Shown: one piece after another, positions 36,385 to 45,213 of the stretch | How positions within the stretch are numbered: the stretch's first letter is position 1 | Layout of the letters: each line of letters begins with the position of its first letter | Assembly (NCBI RefSeq): GCF_017744955.1 | Contig: NZ_JAGIAG010000005.1 | Span: 124,001-188,000 of the forward strand | DNA from: Dokdonella sp. | GTDB taxonomy: Bacteria > Pseudomonadota > Gammaproteobacteria > Xanthomonadales > Rhodanobacteraceae | DNA: 64,000 nucleotides | Direction of reading: 5' to 3' | Notes under the pieces: model-generated | What the model saw: the letters and a program-made list of their open reading frames with translations, nothing else | The model's database searches: none | Told to the model about the DNA's origin: nothing | Position numbers and translations under genes: made by a program

Positions 36385-37586
36385 GGCGCCGCCGCCGCGG
36401 CCTCGACCGCGCGCCAGGTGCGCAGCAGATTGCCGCTCCAGATCTTGGCGATCTCGGCCTCGCCGAAGCCGCACCGGCGCAGGCCTTCCGTCACGTTGCG
36501 CGTCTGCGAGGCGTCGCGCCAGCCGGTCACCTCGCCGCCGCCGTCGAAGTCGGAGGCGATGCCGACGTGGTCGATGCCGGCCACTTCGGCGATATGCGCG
36601 ACGTGGTCGAGGAAGGTGTCGAGCGTGGCCAACGGGTACTGCGCGTCGATGCGGCGCATGCCTTCGATCCATTCCGGCCGCGCTTCGTGCTTCTCGCCGT
36701 CGAATTCCTCGTCGCCGGCCGCGCGCGCGACCGTCTTTTCCAGATCCTTCTCCGCCTGCTTGCGCGCGGGATCGCTTTTCAGGAATTCCTTGTAGGCGAC
36801 GGCCTGGATCACGCCGCCCTTCGCGGCGATCGCGCGCAGCAGGTCGTCGGGCAGGTTGCGCGGATGGTCGAGCAGCGCGCGCGCCGAGGAATGCGAGGCG
36901 ATGATCGGCGCCGTCGACGCCGCCAGCGTGTCGCGCACGCAGTCGTCGGAGGCGTGCGAGACGTCGACCATCATGCCGAGCGCGTTCGCGCGCCGCACCA
37001 CCTCGCGCCCGAACGCACTGAGGCCGACACCGCTGTCCGGACGTTCGCCGAGTTCGAGGTTCGGCAGCGAACTCGTGCACAGGTCGTTATCGCCGACGTG
37101 GACCAGGCCGAGATAGCGCACGCCGCGCCGGTACGCGGCGTCGACGCGCGCGAGATCGTGACCGAGCGAATACGCGTTCTCGATGCCGATCATCGCCGAC
37201 AGCAGGCCGCGTTCGCGGTTGCGCAGCACCTCGTCCGGCGTGGTCGCCAGGCGGATGCGCTCGGGATAGCGCGCGAGCATCGCCTCGATGCCGGAATATT
37301 TGCTTTCCGCCTCGGCGACCGCGTTCGCGTAGCCGTCCGCGGTCAGCGGTCCCTGCTCGACGAAGATCACGAAGAACGCCGCGTCGAGCCCGCCGCGCCG
37401 CATCTTGCCGAGATCGACCTTCAGCGCGGTGTCGGTGCCGACGTCGAAGCGCGCCTCGTGCATGTAGGCGAGCGGGATGTCGACGTGCGTGTCGAGCGTC
37501 AGCGGCGTCCTCGCGCCCGGCGCGGCGCACGCGCCGAGCAGGCAGACCAGCGCGCAGGCGGCGAAGAAGCGGATCGATGGCGTCAT
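36381..37586 (-). CDS. M19 membrane dipeptidase (renal dipeptidase family), lipoprotein
   Basis: This 401-residue protein has a lipobox (LLGAC, Cys20), so it is probably anchored. The zinc site of the M19 family is visible as THVDIPLAY, GIENAY, MVDVSHASD and IASHSS. M19 enzymes cleave dipeptides, including ones with a D-residue at the C-terminal side. It overlaps lysA and the next hydrolase gene by 4 bases on each side (ATGA), so all three are translated together. Confidence 0.9.
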   Translation of the reverse strand: MTPSIRFFAACALVCLLGACAAPGARTPLTLDTHVDIPLAYMHEARFDVGTDTALKVDLGKMRRGGLDAAFFVIFVEQGPLTADGYANAVAEAESKYSGIEAMLARYPERIRLATTPDEVLRNRERGLLSAMIGIENAYSLGHDLARVDAAYRRGVRYLGLVHVGDNDLCTSSLPNLELGERPDSGVGLSAFGREVVRRANALGMMVDVSHASDDCVRDTLAASTAPIIASHSSARALLDHPRNLPDDLLRAIAAKGGVIQAVAYKEFLKSDPARKQAEKDLEKTVARAAGDEEFDGEKHEARPEWIEGMRRIDAQYPLATLDTFLDHVAHIAEVAGIDHVGIASDFDGGGEVTGWRDASQTRNVTEGLRRCGFGEAEIAKIWSGNLLRTWRAVEAAAAAP

Positions 37587-38881
37587 GGCGTGGTCCAGTC
37601 CTCGCCGGCACTCTCGCCGGCGGTCATTTCTTCGTAGCTCTGGCGTCGCCGCACGATCGAGTAGCGGCCGTCGTCGAGCAGCACTTCGGCCGCCAGCGGC
37701 CGTGAATTGTAGGTCGAAGCCATCGACGCGCCGTAGGCGCCGGTGCCGAGGATCGCGACCAGGTCGCCCGCCGCGCATTCCGGCAGCAGGCGGTCGCGCG
37801 CGAAGGTGTCGCCGGTCTCGCAGACCGGACCGACCACATCGTAGCGGCGCATCGCGCGCGCGGCGCCGTGCAGCGGCACGATCTCGTGCCAGGCGTCGTA
37901 CAGGCTCGGCCGCGCGAGGTCGTTCATCGCCGCGTCGAGCACGAGGAAGTCGCGCTCGACGCCGCGCTTGACGCGCAGCACGCGCGTCAGCAGCAGCCCG
38001 GCCTCGGCGACGAGCCAGCGGCCCGGCTCGACGACGAAGCGGCCGTCGTAGTCGGCGAACGCCTCGCGCAGGACACCGGCCCAGGCCTGCGCGTCGAGCC
38101 TGCTCTCGCCGTTCCGGTAGCGCACACCGAAGCCGCCGCCGACGTCGATGCTGGCGATCGCGTGGCCCGCGGCGGCGAGTTCGCGGCGGAACGCGGCGAC
38201 GCGCGCGAACGCGCGGCGGAACGGTTCCAGGTCGAGGATCTGCGAGCCGATGTGCACGTGCAGCCCGTCGAGGCGCACGTTCGGATGGCGCATGCGCTCG
38301 GCGAACCAGCAGCGCGCTTCGTCGATCGGGACGCCGAACTTGTTCTCGGCGCGCCCGGTGGAGATCTTCTCGTGCGTGCCGGCGTCGACGTCCGGATTGA
38401 TGCGCACGGCGGCGCATGCTTCCACGCCGCGTTCGCGCGCGAGCCGGTCGAGGCATTCCAGCTCGTCGCGCGATTCGAGGTTGAAGCGCGCGATGCCGGC
38501 GGCCAGCGCCGCGTCGATCTCCTGCTCGCTCTTGCCGACACCGGAGAACACGATGCGCTTCGGCGCGATGCCGGCCTCCAGGCTGCGCCGCAGTTCGCCG
38601 CCCGAGACGATGTCGGCACCGAGTCCGGCGTCGGCGACGAGCGTGAGGATCGCGCGGTTCGGGTTGGCCTTGACCGCGAAGCACACCAGCGCGTCGAGCC
38701 CTTGCAGCGCCTGCTGCAGCTCGGCGATGCGGCGCCGGATCGCGGCCGCCGAGTAGGCGTGGAACGGCGTGCCGACGCGGTCGGCGAGCGCGGCGGGGTC
38801 GACACCTTCGAAGAGAGACTCGGGATCTTGGCTGGCGACGGCAGCGGCGTCAGCCACGGTTTCGAACTCCGAGAGGGTCAT
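37583..38881 (-). CDS. lysA: PLP-dependent diaminopimelate decarboxylase-type enzyme
   Basis: This 432-residue fold-III PLP enzyme has FAVKANPN with the PLP lysine, HVHIGSQ, GGGFG, EPGRWL and the CETGD catalytic loop. It is a free-standing second copy: the window also encodes a fused version in lysAC. Its partner genes (M19 dipeptidase and serine hydrolases) suggest it converts meso-diaminopimelate from murein peptides to lysine, by inference. The start lies right at the edge of a repeat array, so its leader is repeat sequence. Confidence 0.87.
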   Translation of the reverse strand: MTLSEFETVADAAAVASQDPESLFEGVDPAALADRVGTPFHAYSAAAIRRRIAELQQALQGLDALVCFAVKANPNRAILTLVADAGLGADIVSGGELRRSLEAGIAPKRIVFSGVGKSEQEIDAALAAGIARFNLESRDELECLDRLARERGVEACAAVRINPDVDAGTHEKISTGRAENKFGVPIDEARCWFAERMRHPNVRLDGLHVHIGSQILDLEPFRRAFARVAAFRRELAAAGHAIASIDVGGGFGVRYRNGESRLDAQAWAGVLREAFADYDGRFVVEPGRWLVAEAGLLLTRVLRVKRGVERDFLVLDAAMNDLARPSLYDAWHEIVPLHGAARAMRRYDVVGPVCETGDTFARDRLLPECAAGDLVAILGTGAYGASMASTYNSRPLAAEVLLDDGRYSIVRRRQSYEEMTAGESAGEDWTTP

Positions 38882-38883
38882 GC

Positions 38884-39372
38884 CTGCTTTCCCCTCTCCC
38901 GCTTGCGGGAGAGGTCGAAGCCACCCTCCGGTGGCTGAGAGCCAGCGCGGGGATGCGCTGGCGAGTTGCGGAGCGCGGAAAGCGCAGCCGGGTGAGGGCA
39001 ATCGGAGTGAAGCGCTTCACTCCGGGTTCCCCCATCCGCCTTCGGCACCTTCCCCTGCAAGCAGGGGAAGGGAAAGCGAGATGAGGAAGGAAGTCGTGCC
39101 TGCCTTCCCCTCTCCCGCTTGCGGGAGAGGGTTGGGTGAGGGCAATCGGAGTGGAGCGCCTCACTCCGGCCTTCCCCCATCCGCCTTCGGCACCTTCCCC
39201 CGCAAGCAGGGGAAGGGAGAGCGAGATGAGGAAGGAAGTCGTACCTGCTTTCCCCTCTCCCGCTTGCGGGAGAGGGTTGGGTGAGGGCAATCGGAGTGCA
39301 GCGCTTCACTCCGGGTTTCCCCCATCCGCCTTCGGCACCTTTCCCCGCAAGCGGGGGAAGGGAAAGCAAGGG
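38884..39372. repeat. REP-like array, family 1, three copies, fills the 519-base gap
   Basis: Three related units, each with a CTCTCCCGC/GCGGGAGAGG hairpin at the left and a CCTTCCCC/GGGGAAGG hairpin at the right, fill the gap before lysA. The last two copies are a direct repeat with a period of 145 bases (positions 39099 and 39244). The first copy carries an extra ~65-base segment with its own small hairpins. No other feature is visible between 38882 and 39400. Confidence 0.87.
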
Positions 39373-39400
39373 TATGAAGCATGGTGCTACGCGCACTGGA

Positions 39401-42385
39401 TCAGAAATCGACCGCAACCGTCAGCTGCGCGAAGCGCGGCGAGGTGAAACGCAGCGGCAAGCGGAAGTCCGAATTGGTCGAGTTGGAGATCGTCGTCTGC
39501 AGATCCTGGTCCACCGCCACCGTGCGCTGCTGGTTGACCAGGTTGTAGACCGCGAACTTGACCATCAGCTTGCCGTCGCCGACCGGGCGCGTGTAGGCGA
39601 TGCTGGCGCCGAGGTTGTAGGTCCACGGCATGCGGCCGTACTTGCCGCGCGGCGAACGCGCGTAGACGCGGCCTTCGGAAGGCCCGTCGCAGTTCTGCAC
39701 GCAGACGTAGTAGCTGTGGTAGTTGGTCGCGTCGAACGGATTGCCGACGCCGAAGCCGGTGATCGGCCCGCCGGACAGCGCCACGAAGTCGCCGCCCAGG
39801 CGCCAGTGCTCGCCGAGCGCGTAGCTGCCGCGCGCCTTGATCTGATGGCGATGATCGTTGGGCAGATAGCCGTCGCCGCCGAAGTTGACCCACGGATTGT
39901 CGAAGTTCTCGGTGCGGCCGGTGTCGTCGAAGTTGGTATCGGAGTTGACCGGGCCCTCGGCGTTGCCGCGGCTCCACGACAGCGTGTACGACGCGTTCAA
40001 CGCCCATTGGCCGTCCCAGGCGCGGTCGATCTGGAATTCGAGCGCGGAGTAGCGGCGCTTGGGCTTCACCCAGCCGCGCTGGCCGATGTAGTTGCCTTCG
40101 CTGTCGTACATCGCCCAGCCTTCGCGCGAGGTGTCGACGTTGACCCAGCCGTCGGCTTGGCCGTCGCAGTCGGTGTCGCCCCAGACCGTGACCTTCTTGC
40201 CCGGGTTGGCCATCACCCAGCCGATATAGCCGTCGCCGCCGCAGCGGCCGGTCGCGCTGATCTCCATGTCGTCGATCGCGTTGTGCAGGCGCCGGTGCGT
40301 GCCGCTGACGCCCCACGACCACTTGTCGTCGAGCATCTGCTGGAAGCCGAGGATGATCTCGTCCTGGTAGACCGGGTCCATGTTGCGGTCGACTTCCGAA
40401 CGCAGGTCGCCGACGGTGCCGTTGCCCTGCGAGGTGTCGACCGGACCGATCTGCGGACCGAGGCGCGGCATCGCGTAGCGCGAGCCGTTGCGCTCGACGA
40501 TCTCGTAACCGTCGAAGGCGTAGAAGGTGCGTTCGTCGAGCAGGCCGCCGGCCTGCTTGATGTTGATGACGTTGGCGACCGGCAGGAAGTAGCGGCCGAG
40601 GTTGCCGAACAGCTTGGTGGTGCCGTCGCCGCGCATGTCCCAGGAGAAGCCGATGCGCGGCGCGACCATGTCGTCCATCTTGATGTAGCTGCGCCCGGCG
40701 CTGTCCTTGTTGTCGAACGCGTCGAAGCGCACGCCGGCGTTGAGCAGCAGGTTCGGCGTGAGCGACCAGTTGTCCTCGAGGTAGTACGCCTGCGCGGTGG
40801 ACTCGAAGTTGCCGGCGATCTCGTAGCGGCGCGCGCGCACGTAACCCTGGTAGCCGGCCGGGATGACGCCGCCGTTCTCGATCGTGTCGCCGGCGTCGCC
40901 GGCGTAGACGTTGTAGTAGAACGAGCCGGGGCCCGGGTAGCGGCGCTTGTAGTCGGACGTGTTCTTCTCGTGGTCGACGCCGAAGCGCAACAGGTGGTCG
41001 CCGAGCGTCCATTCGAAATCGGCGCGCGCCGCCTCGCGCTCGTCCATGCGCTTCTCGATCGAGCTGCTCGTCGTGCAGCCGAGCGGCACGCCCGGCGACG
41101 GAATCGAGGTGGCGGCCGCGACGCGATTGCATTCCAGGTCGCTGAGCGCGCGGTTGAAGTTGTCGCGCTCGTTCTTGCCGTACATCAGCTTCATCGACAG
41201 GTCGTCGGTGAGGTACGACGTCCAGGTCAGGTTCCAGTTCCTGCCGCCGGCGTCGGTGTAGACCTCGTCGGTCTTCGGGCCGCGCCGGTGCGCGTCGAAG
41301 TCGTAGTCGTGGACGTCGCCGGTGTTGCTGTTCTTGTCCGAGAACGCCATCAGTTCGAGCAGGTTGCGGTCGTTGATGTGCCAGTCGATCTTGGCGCCCC
41401 AGAAGCCGGTGTCGGACGCGTTCGAGGTGAACGTGGTGCCGTCGTTGTTGGTGTTCTTCGGGCGGTTGTCGCGGCCTTCGTACATCAGGAAGAAGAACAG
41501 CTTGTCCTTGATCAGGGGACCGGAGGCGTACAGGTTCAGCTTGGTCAGCGACTCCTCGTCGCGGCTGGCGGCGAGGTAGCGTTCGCCGTCGCGGTAGCGG
41601 TCCTTGGCGGCCGAGCGCCAGTCGTCCGGCTCGTACGTCAGTTCGGCGCCGTAGTGGAAGTCGTTGGTGCCCGAGCGCGTGACCGCGTTGATGACGCCGC
41701 CGGTGCTGCGGCCGAACTCGACCGAGTAGCCGCCGGTCTTGACCTGGAACTCCTGGTAGAACGCAAAGGGCGCTTCGGAGAAGCCGTTGCGGTTGTAGAA
41801 GTCGGTGACGTTGAGCCCGTTGACGTAGATCGAGTTCTCGGCGATCGACGAACCGCCGAAGGAGATGCCGCCGAACGAGGCGTTGCCCTTGTTGACGCCG
41901 GGTGCGAGCACGGCGACCGAAGTGATGTTCTGGTCGACCGGCAGGCGCCGCAGTTCCTCGCGCGTGACGTTGGTCGCCTTTTCGACCGAGGTGACGTCGA
42001 CGGCGGCGGCGACCGTCGAGGCGGTCACCGTGATGCCTTCGAGATTGACCGCGTTCTCCGAACCGAGGTTGATCGTGGTGGCGTTGCCGAGGCTGACCTT
42101 GACGTCGGTCGGCGAGCCGATCGCGCTGCCGTCCTTGGATGCCTGCAAGGTGTAGTCGCCGATCGGCAGGAACGGGAAGCGATAGTTGCCCTTGTCGTCG
42201 GCGGTGACCGTGCGGGTCAGGCCGGTGGCGGGACTGGACACCGTCACCACGGCGCCCGCCTCGGTGCGGCCGACGATCGAGCCGTCGTTGTTGCCGGCCA
42301 GCGCGGGCAGCGCGGCGAAGGACAGGTACAGGCCCAGCGCGAGACTGAGCGCCGTGCGGCGTGGCGTGCGAATGGATGTGGTCAT
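39401..42385 (-). CDS. Oar-like TonB-dependent receptor with carboxypeptidase-like N-domain
   Basis: This 994-residue protein has a signal peptide (ends near ALA, residue 30), a carboxypeptidase-regulatory-like domain (about residues 35-105) and a TonB-box-like GITVTAS near 117-123. A plug follows (YVNGLNVTDFYNRNG, GYSVEFGRSTGGVINAVT), then a barrel ending in a terminal Phe (TVAVDF). Oar-type receptors move large or complex substrates. It follows a transglutaminase-like gene by 35 bases and is probably co-transcribed. Confidence 0.92.
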   Translation of the reverse strand: MTTSIRTPRRTALSLALGLYLSFAALPALAGNNDGSIVGRTEAGAVVTVSSPATGLTRTVTADDKGNYRFPFLPIGDYTLQASKDGSAIGSPTDVKVSLGNATTINLGSENAVNLEGITVTASTVAAAVDVTSVEKATNVTREELRRLPVDQNITSVAVLAPGVNKGNASFGGISFGGSSIAENSIYVNGLNVTDFYNRNGFSEAPFAFYQEFQVKTGGYSVEFGRSTGGVINAVTRSGTNDFHYGAELTYEPDDWRSAAKDRYRDGERYLAASRDEESLTKLNLYASGPLIKDKLFFFLMYEGRDNRPKNTNNDGTTFTSNASDTGFWGAKIDWHINDRNLLELMAFSDKNSNTGDVHDYDFDAHRRGPKTDEVYTDAGGRNWNLTWTSYLTDDLSMKLMYGKNERDNFNRALSDLECNRVAAATSIPSPGVPLGCTTSSSIEKRMDEREAARADFEWTLGDHLLRFGVDHEKNTSDYKRRYPGPGSFYYNVYAGDAGDTIENGGVIPAGYQGYVRARRYEIAGNFESTAQAYYLEDNWSLTPNLLLNAGVRFDAFDNKDSAGRSYIKMDDMVAPRIGFSWDMRGDGTTKLFGNLGRYFLPVANVINIKQAGGLLDERTFYAFDGYEIVERNGSRYAMPRLGPQIGPVDTSQGNGTVGDLRSEVDRNMDPVYQDEIILGFQQMLDDKWSWGVSGTHRRLHNAIDDMEISATGRCGGDGYIGWVMANPGKKVTVWGDTDCDGQADGWVNVDTSREGWAMYDSEGNYIGQRGWVKPKRRYSALEFQIDRAWDGQWALNASYTLSWSRGNAEGPVNSDTNFDDTGRTENFDNPWVNFGGDGYLPNDHRHQIKARGSYALGEHWRLGGDFVALSGGPITGFGVGNPFDATNYHSYYVCVQNCDGPSEGRVYARSPRGKYGRMPWTYNLGASIAYTRPVGDGKLMVKFAVYNLVNQQRTVAVDQDLQTTISNSTNSDFRLPLRFTSPRFAQLTVAVDF

Positions 42386-42420
42386 GGCGATTTCTCCCCC
42401 CGTTCTCGTCGTCGTGGTGC

Positions 42421-43896
42421 TCATCGCGGGCGCTCGACCCGCGCTTCGAAGTGGTAGTCCCACTGGTCGTAGTACAGATTTCCGCCGCGCCACTCCGCCT
42501 CGCCCCGCTGCGAGTCGACGGTGTCGGAACGGAAATGCGTCTTCGGCGGCACGAAGTCGCGGCCCCAGTCGTCGTTGAACGCGAGGCGGTAGGCGTCGAG
42601 GCCGCCGAGGTAGAAATCCGCGACGGCGGGATCGGCGCCGTCGAGGCGGCCGAACGTCACGTCCATCGGAATCCAGCCGTAGGGCGCGACGTAGAGTTGT
42701 CCCCAGTCGTGCAGGTTGTCGTAGTCGCCGTCGGAATAGACCATGCCCGACTGCCAGCGCGCAGGAATGCCGTTCATGCGCAGCAGCGTCATCAGCAGCA
42801 GGGTCTGCTGGCCGCAGTCGGCGTGACCTGCGTGCAGCGCGTAGTCGCCGATGTTGCCGATGGTCGAATACTCGCGCGCGCCGGCCCATGGCACCTGGTC
42901 CACCGCCGCGTAGAGCTTGCGCGCGATGCGCCACGGGTCGGTCTCCTCGCCGACGACCTGCCGCGAGAACAGGCGCATCGCCTCGGTGAAGACGATGTGC
43001 GGCGGCTGCTCGGCCACGAACGGCGCGAGTTCCGGCGTGACCGGCGCGCGCTGCACCTTGTCCGCGTCGATCGCGTGGTAGCGCGCGTGCACCGTCACCT
43101 CGTAGCGGACCGCGAACTCGGTCGGCCGGCCGGCGACGGCGCGCTTTTCCAAGTATACCGTGCGTTGCAGCGCCGATTCCGGCGCGACCTGGTGCTTCGC
43201 CGGCTCGCTGCCGACGAAATGGATGCCGTCCTGCTGGCCGGCGATCGCGCGCGGATACGGAATCCACGCGCGCACCCGTTCGCCGGCCGGCACCGCGTCG
43301 GCGTGCACGGTCAACGACTGCTTCACGCGCACGCGCCGCGGCGCGACGCTGTCGACGCCGCCGGCGAGCGCGGCGGCGCGCACTTCCGCGTGGTGCGCGT
43401 TGGCGTGCTCCATCGGTCCGTCGACGAGCGGTTTTTGCGGCTTGCGCCGCGCGAGCGCTTCGCGGCTCAGGCGGAACAGGTTCGACGGCGCACGGTTGAA
43501 GTAGAGCATGCGGCCGTCGATGAGCTGCGATTCGAACAGGCCGCGCGCATCCCAGTCGGCGAATTGGGCTTCGGTCAGATCCGCGATCGACTCGCGCACG
43601 CGCGCTTTCAAAGCCTCGGCGTCGAGCGTGAAATCGAGCCGGATGCGGCGCATGCGCTCGCGCTGGAATTCGAGCGCGCGGCGCGTGTCGGCGTCGAGAT
43701 CGGCGACGGCGAGCGCCGCGGCGATGCCGCTTTCGGCCGCCGCGAACTGGCCGGCGTCGACGCGCGCGGCGGCGAGATCGACGTCGCCGGAGGCCGACGC
43801 CGTCGACGCCGCGAGCGCGCAGATCAGCACCCACGTCCCCGTCGCCCATCGGCGGCGGCCCGCGAGGGCTGCATGCGGCGACCGCGCGCTTTCCAT
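42421..43896 (-). CDS. Transglutaminase-like protein, exported
   Basis: This 491-residue protein has an N-terminal signal segment (ends near ASTASAS), a central linker domain and a C-terminal transglutaminase-like core. That core shows the Cys (HADCGQQTLLL), His (LHDWGQLY) and Asp (PMDVTF) of the triad. Such cores are often peptidases or crosslinkers of unknown target. The ATG at 43896 is chosen because GGGGGAG lies 6 bases before it; an upstream ATG at 43911 is also in frame. It leads the operon with the Oar-like receptor. Confidence 0.87.
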   Translation of the reverse strand: MESARSPHAALAGRRRWATGTWVLICALAASTASASGDVDLAAARVDAGQFAAAESGIAAALAVADLDADTRRALEFQRERMRRIRLDFTLDAEALKARVRESIADLTEAQFADWDARGLFESQLIDGRMLYFNRAPSNLFRLSREALARRKPQKPLVDGPMEHANAHHAEVRAAALAGGVDSVAPRRVRVKQSLTVHADAVPAGERVRAWIPYPRAIAGQQDGIHFVGSEPAKHQVAPESALQRTVYLEKRAVAGRPTEFAVRYEVTVHARYHAIDADKVQRAPVTPELAPFVAEQPPHIVFTEAMRLFSRQVVGEETDPWRIARKLYAAVDQVPWAGAREYSTIGNIGDYALHAGHADCGQQTLLLMTLLRMNGIPARWQSGMVYSDGDYDNLHDWGQLYVAPYGWIPMDVTFGRLDGADPAVADFYLGGLDAYRLAFNDDWGRDFVPPKTHFRSDTVDSQRGEAEWRGGNLYYDQWDYHFEARVERPR

Positions 43897-43938
43897 TCGA
43901 AACTCCCCCATCGACGTTTCGCCGGCTGTGTAACACGC

Positions 43939-43966
43939 TTGCAAACGCCGGTCAATAATTTATGCT
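43939..43966 (+). promoter_or_regulatory. Possible sigma70 promoter for the DUF819 gene
   Basis: TTGCAA (43939-43944) and TATGCT (43961-43966) are 16 bases apart in an AT-richer patch of the divergent region. It would give an 80-base leader before the ATG at 44057. Confidence 0.35.
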
Positions 43967-44056
43967 TCGACGAACTTCGGAAGGAATCATCTATTCCGCA
44001 AGTGCACAATCCGGTGCCGCAGGGGAGCCGATGAAGACACATCCGATGGAAGGCGC

Positions 44057-45208
44057 ATGATCCGGACGGTATGGCCGTATCTCGCCGTGATGCTGCTGTG
44101 CGCCGGCGTTTTTCCGGCGCTGGAGCGGCGCTTCGGCTGGAAGCTGTTCACGCTGCTGCCGCCGATCGTGTGGACGTATCTCTCCGTCACCGCGCTGGCG
44201 GTCGCCGGGCTGTGGCTGGTCGACGGCGAGATCGCGCAGGCCCAGTCGATGCTGGTGTCGCGCCTGGTGCCGGCGCTGGTGTTCCTGCTGATGATCCACT
44301 GCGACCTGCGCGCGATCTGGGCGCTCGGGCCGCGCGTGCTCGGCGTGTTCTTCTGCACCACGATCAGCCTGTTCGTCGCCTTCGTGGCGACCTTCCTGCT
44401 CTATCGCACCTGGCTGCCGGCCGATGCGTGGCAGCCGCTGTCGGCATTGTCCGGAAGCTGGGTCGGCGGCACCGCGAACATGATCGCGGTGAAGCAGGCG
44501 ATCGGCATGCCCGACTCGCTGCTGGCGATGTCGCTGCTGACCGATGCGCTGTGCTACTCAATGTGGTTCGCCGTGCTGTTCTCGATCGCGCGGCTGGCGC
44601 CGGCGTTCAATCGCTGGACGCGCGCGCGTTCGAGTGCCGACCTCGTCGTCGCCGAGACGCGCACGACCGCGCCGCCGACACCGGACAGCGTGCTGGTCTG
44701 GCTCGGCCTCGCCCTCGCCGCCGCGTCGGCGTCGGCATGGGCTGCGGGATACCTGCCCACCTCGAGCATGCTCTCCGCATCGACCTGGACGATCCTGCTC
44801 GCGACCGCCGCCGGCCTGGTCGCCGCGCACACGCCGCTGGCGCGCTACCCGGGCGCCGGCGCGCTGTCGAGCGCGCTGCTCGCAGCGGTCGTCGCGGTGC
44901 TCGCCTCGCAGAGCAACTTCAAGGGTTTCGCCGACGCGCCGCTGTATCTGCTCTGCGGCGTCACCATCCTCGCGCTGCACGCGGTGCTGCTCGCACTCGC
45001 CGCGCGAGTGTTCCGTTTCGACCTGTACCTGTGCGGCATCGCCTCGCTCGCGCACGTCGGCGGCGTCGCGGCAACGCCGATCCTGGCGGCGAGCTACGCG
45101 CGCGCGCTGGTGCCGGTCGGCATCCTGCTCGCCCTGCTCGGCTACATCCTGGGCACCGGCGTCGGTCTGGTCGTGGCGTCGGTGCTGTCGGCACTGGCCG
45201 TGAGGTGA
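44057..45208 (+). CDS. DUF819 family membrane permease
   Basis: This 383-residue protein has about 10 hydrophobic helices and belongs to the DUF819 (YjcL-type) family. The SGSWVGGTANMIAVKQAIG stretch is typical. Substrate unknown. As the first gene of the murein-peptide cluster it could import muropeptide fragments, but this rests on position alone. It overlaps no gene; the NlpC/P60 gene starts 5 bases after its stop. Confidence 0.85.
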   Translation: MIRTVWPYLAVMLLCAGVFPALERRFGWKLFTLLPPIVWTYLSVTALAVAGLWLVDGEIAQAQSMLVSRLVPALVFLLMIHCDLRAIWALGPRVLGVFFCTTISLFVAFVATFLLYRTWLPADAWQPLSALSGSWVGGTANMIAVKQAIGMPDSLLAMSLLTDALCYSMWFAVLFSIARLAPAFNRWTRARSSADLVVAETRTTAPPTPDSVLVWLGLALAAASASAWAAGYLPTSSMLSASTWTILLATAAGLVAAHTPLARYPGAGALSSALLAAVVAVLASQSNFKGFADAPLYLLCGVTILALHAVLLALAARVFRFDLYLCGIASLAHVGGVAATPILAASYARALVPVGILLALLGYILGTGVGLVVASVLSALAVR

Positions 45209-45213
45209 ACCCC

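Noticed and set aside
38884..39372. Possible CRISPR array
   Set aside because: The units are ~145 bases long, hairpin-bounded and not separated by unique spacers of constant size, and no cas gene is near.
39281..42457. Long plus-strand open frame across the TonB receptor
   Set aside because: It is antisense to a receptor with a full set of domains. The frame is compositionally biased and has no recognisable motif.
39401..43936. One 1511-residue protein joining the transglutaminase region and the receptor
   Set aside because: The upstream part is a shadow frame of the transglutaminase gene. The receptor has its own signal peptide and ATG at 42385.
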